From Anaerolineales bacterium (GTDB lineage Bacteria > Chloroflexota > Anaerolineae > 4572-78 > J111): DNA of 14,281 nt. The notes below the pieces were generated by a model. That model did no database searches and was not told the DNA's origin. It saw only the letters and a program-made list of their open reading frames with translations. Below, piece after piece: positions 6,787 to 13,833 of this stretch. The stretch covers positions 1-14,281 of the forward strand of contig JAAUSP010000143.1 of the NCBI GenBank assembly GCA_012032575.1, read 5' to 3'. Position 1 is the first letter of the stretch, and the number at the start of each line of letters is the position of its first letter. The translations under genes were made by a program, and so were the position numbers.

Positions 6787-9270
6787 ATGGCAACACGATT
6801 TCAGTTTTTTCCCCGTTATCTTGGACTGGCGCTGATTTCAGGCAGCATTCTGGCCTTACAGGTAACATTTACCCGTATTTTCTCTATCATGATTTGGTAT
6901 CATTTTACCTATTTGGTGGTGGGGGTAGCTTTATTGGGTGGGGGAGCTGCTGGTACTTATTTGGCTGTGAGACAGTGGGATACAGCAGTACTCTCAAAAC
7001 GGATTAGCAAGCTGACTGTTGGGTTTAGCCTTAGTATTTTGCTGTGTCTCCTGGCAATTAACCTGATTCAGTTTGACCCTTTAGGTGGCCGAGCTATGTT
7101 GGTTTCAACGCTAGTGGGTCTGGCCGTTTATTTTTCCTGTTTATTTACAACGTTTTTTGTGGGCGGGCTAACAGTGGCCGGAGTTTTTAGTTTATGGGCG
7201 CGTCAGGCCCACCGGCTTTATTTTGCTGATTTATTAGGGGCCAGCCTGAGTACTCTGGCCGTGGTCTGGATTATTCAGATGTTTGGTGGACCGGCTACTC
7301 TGGTGTTGATTGCTCTGTTGGGGTTGATAGCCAGTTTGCTGTTCCAGGAAGGATTATCCAGAGGATGGCGGCAGGCGATTGCTCTGCTGGGAGTGGGGCA
7401 GGTAGCCTTGTTTGTAATCATCGCTTTTATCTGGCCCATTCAACTGCCTATTCCCGAAACAAAAGAACTGCCTACCCTGTTACGCACGGTTGGCATTGAA
7501 GAACCCGAATATACCCGTTGGAATCCAGTGGGACGGGTAGATGTATTACCCCTGTATGAGTCAGGGGGGCCGGCAGCCATTGTTGGTGGTATCAGTTCAG
7601 TTTATCTGGAAAATAAGGAAGGCTCGCCCCCAATGGGGGAACGAGTCCATTTTGTGACATTAGACGGAACCTCGATGACGGCGCTGCATGAATTTGATGG
7701 GGATCTGACCAGGTTTCAGTTTCTTGACCATGCCATTATTAGTGCGCCTTATCTGGTCAGTGTCGAAAAACCAAAAGTGCTCAATATTGGGGTCGGGGGT
7801 GGATTGGATATTCTGCTGGCTCGTTATCACCAGGCCAGGCAGATTACCGCCATCGAAATTAATTCCGATGTTGTTAACTTGCTCACCGGGCCATACGCTG
7901 ATTTCACCGGTCGGTTGTCCGACGACCCTCGCACCAAAATAGCTGTAGCCGAGGGCCGAAGCTTTTTAACCCGCGATCAAGAGCAGTATGATATAATCCA
8001 GGGTATCGGCCTGGATAATTTTGCGGCCCTTTCCGGTGGTGCGTATGTTTTGTCGGAGTCATATATTTACACAGTAGATGCCCTTGAACTGGCGCTCAAC
8101 CGGCTTTCACCTGAAGGTATATTTTCCTGGACGCGTAATGTGAATGAACGGCCCAGAGAAATGCTCCGCCTGACCGGGTTAGCCGCCGAAGCATTGCGCC
8201 GGCAGGGTGTTGCTAATCCGGCCCAGTATATCGCTATTGTCTCCAATGAGGAGAACTACAACGCCACTCTTTTGGTTTCTCGATCACCCTTCACCCTGGC
8301 GGCCATTGAACAGCTGCGTCAATGGGTGGTGATGAATAAGTTCCATTTGCTTCACGATCCCTTTGAGCGGTTGGATACCATTTACACCGATTATCTACTT
8401 GCGCCTGACCCGCGCGCCTTTGAAGCCGCTTATGTGTTCAATATCTACCCCGTGACCGATGATAATCCTTTTTTCTATAATTATTTCAAGTGGACTGACG
8501 TGCGATTGAGCAGCGGTGAATACTCCGGTGATGTTAACAATAACTTTCCGGTGGGAAATCTAATCCTTATGGCCATGCTTTTATTTACTACCCTAACAGC
8601 AATGGGTTTTGTTATTTTTCCACTGCTGCGTTATAAAAGAGAAGGCCTCCAAACGCCCCATGCCTTACCCATGCTAACCTATTTCTGTTTGTTAGGATTA
8701 GGCTACATTTTCGTAGAGATAATCCTAATTCAGCGGTTCACACTGTTTATTGGGTATCCCACGCACGCTATCACCACTACAATTTTTAGTATGTTATTCT
8801 TTTCGGCGTTAGGTAGTTTGGTGGGACAAAAGATTTGTAAAACGCCGCAGCAATTACGCTGGCTCCTGGCGATATTAGCCCTGTTGATTTTTGGATATAT
8901 TTTAGGTTTGCCGCCTATATTTCGCATGTTGCTGCCCCTGTCGGATCCCATGCGGATGCTTACCAGCGTTATTCTGATAGCGCCGCTGGCTTTATTAATG
9001 GGTATCCCTTTTCCTACGGGGTTGCGCCAACTTGGCGAGCAAGCTCAAACGCTGGTTCCCTGGGCTTGGGGTATGAACGGCGTCTTTTCAGTTTTAGGAT
9101 CAGCCTTGGTTATCCTGGTGAGTATGCAAACCAATTTTACCTTTGCTTTAGCCAGCGGAGCCGGGTTATATGCGTTAGCCGCAGTGATTTCAGTTTCCTT
9201 GTGGCAAACTAAGGTAGTACAGACAACCCCGGTTCCCGCCGCTCAAAATGCAGATAGGATCCCGATCTAA
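6787..9270 (+). CDS. multi-pass membrane protein with spermidine-synthase-like domain
   Basis: The 827-residue product has three parts. An N-terminal set of six or seven helices (to about residue 225) begins with the pattern GSILALQVTFTRIFS, typical of membrane-fused spermidine-synthase-like proteins. A cytosolic Rossmann domain (about 250-580) has a SAM-type glycine loop, NIGVGGG (333-339), an acidic residue closing strand 2 (IEIN, Glu357) and YDIIQGIGLDNF from Tyr401. At least six helices follow from about residue 591. True spermidine synthases have a catalytic aspartate motif such as DSTDP at the end of strand 4. Here it reads GIGLDNF, with a single Asp offset, so aminopropyl transfer to putrescine is doubtful, and no speD or other polyamine gene is nearby. 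A nucleotide-ligand-dependent modification linked to membrane glycans is possible. It is the last gene before a terminator, about 53 bases after the restored end of the BNR gene. Confidence 0.8.
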   Translation: MATRFQFFPRYLGLALISGSILALQVTFTRIFSIMIWYHFTYLVVGVALLGGGAAGTYLAVRQWDTAVLSKRISKLTVGFSLSILLCLLAINLIQFDPLGGRAMLVSTLVGLAVYFSCLFTTFFVGGLTVAGVFSLWARQAHRLYFADLLGASLSTLAVVWIIQMFGGPATLVLIALLGLIASLLFQEGLSRGWRQAIALLGVGQVALFVIIAFIWPIQLPIPETKELPTLLRTVGIEEPEYTRWNPVGRVDVLPLYESGGPAAIVGGISSVYLENKEGSPPMGERVHFVTLDGTSMTALHEFDGDLTRFQFLDHAIISAPYLVSVEKPKVLNIGVGGGLDILLARYHQARQITAIEINSDVVNLLTGPYADFTGRLSDDPRTKIAVAEGRSFLTRDQEQYDIIQGIGLDNFAALSGGAYVLSESYIYTVDALELALNRLSPEGIFSWTRNVNERPREMLRLTGLAAEALRRQGVANPAQYIAIVSNEENYNATLLVSRSPFTLAAIEQLRQWVVMNKFHLLHDPFERLDTIYTDYLLAPDPRAFEAAYVFNIYPVTDDNPFFYNYFKWTDVRLSSGEYSGDVNNNFPVGNLILMAMLLFTTLTAMGFVIFPLLRYKREGLQTPHALPMLTYFCLLGLGYIFVEIILIQRFTLFIGYPTHAITTTIFSMLFFSALGSLVGQKICKTPQQLRWLLAILALLIFGYILGLPPIFRMLLPLSDPMRMLTSVILIAPLALLMGIPFPTGLRQLGEQAQTLVPWAWGMNGVFSVLGSALVILVSMQTNFTFALASGAGLYALAAVISVSLWQTKVVQTTPVPAAQNADRIPI

Positions 9271-9291
9271 AAAATCATACAGCCTGCGTTA

Positions 9292-9328
9292 AAAGAGCCA
9301 GCCAAAAGGACTGGCTCTTTTTCTTTTT
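9292..9328 (+). terminator. intrinsic (Rho-independent) terminator
   Basis: AAAGAGCCAG (9292-9301) pairs perfectly with CTGGCTCTTT (9311-9320) over ten bases. The nine-base loop can gain two further C-G pairs. The following T-rich tract runs to 9328, interrupted by one C. It lies 21 bases after the stop at 9270 and closes the five-gene unit. Confidence 0.92.
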
Positions 9329-9395
9329 AAAAGATTAAAGCATAATTTGATAGTCGAGATTTAAACAAAACATAAGACAAAGGAACTACGGACAA

Positions 9396-9429
9396 AACAA
9401 ACCAAATTCAAACCAACATAACATATAAT
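9396..9429 (+). promoter_or_regulatory. Pho-box-like direct repeat (site B) with a perfect -10
   Basis: AACAAACC (9396-9403) and TTCAAACC (9407-9414) repeat at an 11-base period. A perfect TATAAT follows at 9424-9429, nine bases after the second unit, with no recognisable -35. That is the arrangement of PhoB-activated promoters, where the box stands in for the -35. The surrounding leader is unusually poor in G, so the repeat could partly reflect A/C-rich composition. The rest of the gap 9329-9472 shows nothing else. Confidence 0.5.
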
Positions 9430-9472
9430 CATACTCATATTATAAAACTGCATTTCACAATAGGTAATCTCC

Positions 9473-11590
9473 ATGCGGACCAGAAATTTTACCACCACCC
9501 ATATTTCCCGGCGAATGCTTCTTAAAAGTGGCGCTGCTTTATTTGCCGGCACACTCCTATCCAAATTCACTAACATTCTCAACCCAACCTCCAGTCTGAC
9601 CCAGGCAAACGCTTTTGCATCCAATAAGTCTAACCTGCCTGAGGGGGTATCTCAGATGCCTCAACAAAATAGACTTGCGGCTACAAATCCTATCGTTGAA
9701 GAAAATTTACAGCCTGGCTCAGGCGATTGGCAAATAAACAACTATACCCCTGAAGAAATTGAAGGATTTGCCTCGGCTACCAGCTTTAATCTGGGTGAAA
9801 CTATTAACTTTTTTGTTAACACCTCCGCTCCTCACTTTGATCTTTTTGTCTATCGGAGTGGCTATTACAATGGGGTGGGAGGCCGATTATTAGCGGAAAT
9901 TCGTGACCTTGAAGGTATTGTTCAGCCGGAACCCTACTATGATTGGGATACAGGACTGGCCAGTTGCAGTCACTGGACAATCTCTCACAGCCTCACCATT
10001 CCTGAAGATTGGGCCTCGGGCATTTATATCGCCAAATTAGTCCGCCCTGATACCGGCGGCGAGAATTATATTCTTTTTGTGGTTCGTAACGACGCTCATA
10101 AAGCTGATATTCTCTTTCAGCAAAGTGTAACCACTTATCAAGCCTATAATGATTACTATGGCAAGTCTCTCTATAATTTTAACAGTGTCGGGTGTATAAC
10201 CGTAGCGGAAACAACTCGAGCTGTAAAAGTTTCTTTTGATCGTCCGTATGCCGCTCCTCAGGTATATTATGGTAATACCTACTTTTGGTCTGATTTTCCT
10301 ATGGTGTTTTGGTTGGAGGCGCAGGGCTACGATGTGGTTTACTCAACAAACATTGATACTCATCGCTCCGGCAAACCCGAAGGGCCGAATAAATTATTGG
10401 ATCATCGCGTATTTCTGTCGGTGGGACACGATGAATATTGGACCCAGGAAATGCGCGATGCTATTACGGCTGCCCGTGATGCGGGCGTTCACCTGGGCTT
10501 TTTTTCCTCCAACACAGGTTACTGGCGGGTCCGGTTAGAGCCAGACCCTCAAACCGGCGAGCCGGAGCGGGTTTTAGTGTGTTACAAAACCAGTGAAAGC
10601 GGCCCAGCCGATCCGAGCGGTCATGCCACAAATTTGTGGCGTGACCCTCAAAGTGTCAATAACCCGGAAAATGCTCTAATTGGTGTTCAGTATTTGGGTG
10701 ATAATGATACAACGTTCTTTCCGCTGCGGATATCAGCGGAATTGGCTCAGGATCATTTGTATCGTTATACGGGTCTGCAAGAGATGCAGCCCGGTACTTA
10801 TGTGGATATTGGTCAAAGATTGGTCGGCTGGGAGTGGGATGCGGTAACGGATAATGGTCACACCCCGGAAAATTTGGTTATTTTGGCAGCATCACCAGTT
10901 TACGGAGTTATGCGCGATAACCCGGCCGACTATCATTATACGCCCATCGAGGCAGGACTGGCGCATACCACCCGCTATGTAGCTTCCAGTGGGGCAATTG
11001 TTTTTGCCGCCGGTACTAATTTGTGGGCCTGGGGTCTGGCCCAGATTGAACCGGACTCGCGCCTTCAACAGATAACCTGTAATCTTCTGGCCGATATGGG
11101 AGTTTACCCGGTTACTCCTGATCCTTTACTGATTTTAGATAGTCAGGAATTGCCTCGTCATCAGCCACAAGAGCTTTTTGAAAATACCGTTTATCTTTCT
11201 GACACCACCCCAGCCCCGGTAATTCTCAATCTTCAACAGGTTGTGACAGGTACAACATTAACCATAACTTGGGAGACAGAAACGCCCACTCGAGGACAGA
11301 TTTGGATTAGACAAACGATGGGAGCAGAAGAATGGCTTGATCCTATCGTTGCGGATAGTCATCACGACGATTTTGTAACTTCCCACCAACTGACTATATC
11401 AAACCTATTATCTTATACAACCTATTCTTTCCGGGTGGCAGCTTTGGATGCTCAGGGAAAAGTTTCTATCTCCGCGATAGGCATTTTTGAAACGCAGCTA
11501 AGCTCCGTTTTCTCTGAAACCAAAAATACTCTAAAATCTGTGTATCGAGGGGTTAGGTGTTGGCTTAGAGTGGACAACCCTTTAAAATGA
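9473..11590 (+). CDS. Tat-exported N,N-dimethylformamidase-beta-like (DMFA2-type) protein with Fn3-like C-terminus
   Basis: The 705-residue product begins with a twin-arginine signal: SRRMLLKSG (residues 12-20) followed by a hydrophobic stretch, so it is exported folded, possibly with a bound cofactor. The body (about 85-560) has the features of the DMFA2-like family: an N-terminal beta-sandwich (VYRSGYYNGVGGR), VTTYQAYNDYYGKSLYNF, the hallmark GHDEYW (318-323), and FFSSNTGYWRVRLE from about residue 343. A fibronectin-III-like domain follows from about 577 to 672 (TITWETETPTRGQI, then YSFRVAALDAQGK). In Paracoccus the true enzyme hydrolyses dimethylformamide with an iron centre and needs a small alpha subunit. 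I see no such subunit here, and exported Fn3-containing relatives are common in Chloroflexota with unknown substrates. An amide bond in a surface polymer is a plausible but unproven target. A weak AGG precedes the ATG by about eight bases. Confidence 0.82.
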   Translation: MRTRNFTTTHISRRMLLKSGAALFAGTLLSKFTNILNPTSSLTQANAFASNKSNLPEGVSQMPQQNRLAATNPIVEENLQPGSGDWQINNYTPEEIEGFASATSFNLGETINFFVNTSAPHFDLFVYRSGYYNGVGGRLLAEIRDLEGIVQPEPYYDWDTGLASCSHWTISHSLTIPEDWASGIYIAKLVRPDTGGENYILFVVRNDAHKADILFQQSVTTYQAYNDYYGKSLYNFNSVGCITVAETTRAVKVSFDRPYAAPQVYYGNTYFWSDFPMVFWLEAQGYDVVYSTNIDTHRSGKPEGPNKLLDHRVFLSVGHDEYWTQEMRDAITAARDAGVHLGFFSSNTGYWRVRLEPDPQTGEPERVLVCYKTSESGPADPSGHATNLWRDPQSVNNPENALIGVQYLGDNDTTFFPLRISAELAQDHLYRYTGLQEMQPGTYVDIGQRLVGWEWDAVTDNGHTPENLVILAASPVYGVMRDNPADYHYTPIEAGLAHTTRYVASSGAIVFAAGTNLWAWGLAQIEPDSRLQQITCNLLADMGVYPVTPDPLLILDSQELPRHQPQELFENTVYLSDTTPAPVILNLQQVVTGTTLTITWETETPTRGQIWIRQTMGAEEWLDPIVADSHHDDFVTSHQLTISNLLSYTTYSFRVAALDAQGKVSISAIGIFETQLSSVFSETKNTLKSVYRGVRCWLRVDNPLK

Positions 11591-11632
11591 CTTGGGTTGG
11601 AGGATACGGAAAGCTCAAGGTAGTTCTGATTT

Positions 11633-11662
11633 CTTTAACTATTTTCTAACTATCTTCTCACA
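11633..11662 (+). promoter_or_regulatory. Pho-box-like triple direct repeat (site C)
   Basis: Three octamers at an 11-base period lie upstream of the ATG at 11695: CTTTAACT (11633-11640), TTCTAACT (11644-11651, identical to both units of the repeat at 365-383) and TTCTCACA (11655-11662). Shifted by one base, the first two read TTTAACTA and TCTAACTA, close to the cyanobacterial Pho-box unit. An A/T-rich segment follows, with possible -10 hexamers TATTAT (11667-11672) or TTAAAT (11672-11677). The rest of the 104-base gap shows no terminator. Confidence 0.55.
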
Positions 11663-11694
11663 GCTTTATTATTAAATTTTGTTACAGTTTATCT

Positions 11695-13704
11695 ATGATT
11701 AAACTCAATCGGCGTGCTTTTTTACGATACTTGGCCGCTGCCGGCGCGGCAGGCGCAGTCACCTGGCTGGGATATCAGCGCTGGCACACCGAAACTGTCT
11801 CTTCATCTTTACAGCCAGCCCGGCTGGCAGCAACTACAAGTGATAAAAATCAAGCCCCCGTGTTGTTGTTAACCAATAACGCCACTAATCCTTTCGGAGT
11901 CTATCTGGGGGAAATTCTGCGAGCTGAGGGTCTGAACCTGTTTCAGACAGCCGATGTGCAGACTCTGGCAGAGGGGCAGCTCAGCCGGTTTGCGTTGGTG
12001 TTATTGGCCGAGGGAACTCTTTCCGAGAAGCAGGTTATCTGGTTGGAAGAGTATGTGGCCGCGGGCGGACGCCTGATTGCGATGCGGCCTGACAACATGT
12101 TGACCCCGTTGGGTGGAGTTGAATTAGAAACAGGTGTAACGGCTGAGGGTTATCTTAAAATTGATGAAACTCGCTTTGGCAGCCGCTCGTTCGCTGCTGA
12201 AACGCTTCAATTCCACGGTCAGGCCAATCATTACCGGCCTGTTGATGCAACTGTTATCGCTCAACTTTATGCTGATAGACTTACACCTACTGACCTGCCG
12301 GCCGTGACTCTCCGGCAGCATGGTACCGGTTGGGTGGCATTGTGGGCCTTTGACCTGGCTCGCAGCATCGCTTATACCCGCCAGGGAAATCCGCTTTGGG
12401 TTCAACAAGAAAGAGATGGAGCGGATGGGATTCGGGCACACGACGCTTTTGTTGATTGGATTGACCTGGAGCGGCTGCCTATTCCCCAGGCGGACGAACA
12501 GATGCGTCTGTTGAGCGGATTAATTCATGAGATGCTAGCCGAAGTTCTGCCGCTGCCGCACCTGTGGTACTTTCCCAATGCCAGTCCAGCCATGCTGATT
12601 GTTACCGGCGATGCTCATGCCAATCCCACTGGAAATATAGAAGCTTTACTGCCCCTGGTCGAGGCCCATCAAGGCGCCATGAGCGTCTATTTTACCCCCC
12701 CGGCACGCTCGGAAAATAGTTTGCGGCGCAGCGCGGGTCTGGCTGTTCAACAAATTGAAAACTGGTTCAACCCTTTCCCTACCAACCCGGAACATCTGCC
12801 CACCCCCGCCGAAGTTGAAGCCTGGCGGGCGCGTGGTCACGAATTTAGCTTGCATCCCTATGTAGAAAGGCGGGGTAGCTGAGGGATATGCCGCCTATGT
12901 CGCTGCCTTCAAAGCCGAAGGTTATGAACTGCCAGTTGATAGCACTGTACGCACGCATCGTATTCTTTGGAGCGGTTGGGTAGAAACGGCCAAGGCCCAG
13001 GCTGCCAATGGGTTTGGTCTGAACGTTGATTTCTACCACATCGGCCCCACCTTTAAGACGGATGGAGGACGCTGGGTACATGGCTATTTTACCGGCAGCG
13101 GTTTGCCTATGAAGATGGTGGACGAAACCGGCCAGGTCATTGACGTTTATCAGGTGCTGACTGAACTCATTGACGAACAGTTGCTAAAGGATGTTAATTC
13201 TGGCTGGGAAGCCTTAGACCCAGTGGCAGCCATTAATATCTCGCAAACCATGATTGATAACGCTCTTACCTACCACACTGCTCTGGCTACCCAATTTCAT
13301 CTTGATTTTTATCACCCGACCAGCCCAGTGCGGGCACAGGTGGAAGCGTGGGCCAAAGGTACGCTCGACTATGCCGCCGAAAAAGGACTGCTTATTTGGA
13401 GCGCAGCCCGGCTGCTTAATTTTGTTCGCAGCCGTGATGCGGCTCAACTGAATAATCTTATGTGGGATCAAGCTAACGGACACCTTTCTTTCCAGCTACA
13501 AGCTGTGGAAAATGAAGCCTTTGAATTGACGATGATTGTTCCGGCCTGTGGCGGCAGGGAGATCACCTGAGTAAAATTTCCCGTGTCCAAATTGATGGTC
13601 ACCCCGCCACTTTTACGCTCCAACCCGGTAGCAACGACTCCAATGCCTGGTTCTCCTTACCCCCTGGCCAACACACCCTGGAGGTCTGGTACACTAAGAC
13701 ATAG
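11695..13704 (+). CDS. Tat-exported protein with GATase1-like and polysaccharide-deacetylase-like domains (two frameshifts)
   Basis: The start is fixed by a twin-arginine signal, NRRAFLRYLAAAG (residues 5-17). Residues about 50-270 form a class I glutamine-amidotransferase-like fold (VLLLTNNATNPFG, LVLLAEGTLSEKQ, LEEYVAAGGRLIAMRP) with no visible catalytic Cys. A NodB-like deacetylase region starts near 295: LIVTGDAHAN (Asp306, His308) in the place of the first metal motif, and GHEFSLHPY (His382, His387) as the second. NodB enzymes remove acetyl groups from extracellular polysaccharides using a metal. The frame starting at 11695 stops at 12882. The homologous reading continues with VAEGYAAYVAAFKAEGYE to 13570 in a second frame, then returns to the first for a beta-strand tail (SKISRVQIDGHPATF) ending at 13702-13704. 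Corrected length is about 669 residues. The degenerate first motif leaves catalysis uncertain. Confidence 0.72.
12866..12875 (+). other. apparent +1 frameshift in an A3 or G4 run (deacetylase-like gene)
   Basis: GHEFSLHPYVE is in frame 1 and VAEGYAAYVAAFKAEGY in frame 2. Removing one A from 12866-12868 gives VEGGVAEGY, and removing one G from 12872-12875 gives VERRVAEGY. Either makes the domain continuous. Confidence 0.75.
13557..13559 (+). other. apparent -1 frameshift in a G3 run (deacetylase-like gene)
   Basis: Frame 2 ends at a TGA at 13568, while frame 1 continues in phase as GDHLSKISRVQIDG to 13704. Adding one G gives IVPACGGRGDHLSKI. The exact site could lie anywhere from about 13545 to 13567. 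Confidence 0.6.
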
Positions 13705-13720
13705 CTCCCTTCTGATAAAG

Positions 13721-13761
13721 ATATAACATTCTTCAAACCGTTTTCAAACTAAATTCTGATA
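13721..13761 (+). promoter_or_regulatory. Pho-box-like repeat array (site D)
   Basis: Four octamers at an 11-base period lie upstream of the ATG at 13834: ATATAACA (13721-13728, 5 of 8 to the TTCTAACT unit), TTCAAACC (13732-13739), TTCAAACT (13743-13750) and TTCTGATA (13754-13761). The two central copies differ at one position. A weak -10-like TACGCT starts nine bases after the last unit. No terminator is visible in the gap 13705-13833. Confidence 0.55.
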
Positions 13762-13820
13762 AACTAAAGATACGCTCTAAAGTCCACACCTGAGCTTAAC
13801 AAAAAATAGGGGGTTGGATT

Positions 13821-13826
13821 GGAGGG
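13821..13826 (+). promoter_or_regulatory. ribosome binding site of the last gene
   Basis: GGAGGG lies seven bases before the ATG at 13834 and selects it over the in-frame TTG at 13819. Confidence 0.7.
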
Positions 13827-13833
13827 TAGATTT

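Noticed and set aside
6787..9270. Assignment of speE to the membrane protein
   Set aside because: The catalytic Asp motif is altered and no polyamine genes are adjacent, so a gene symbol would overstate the evidence.
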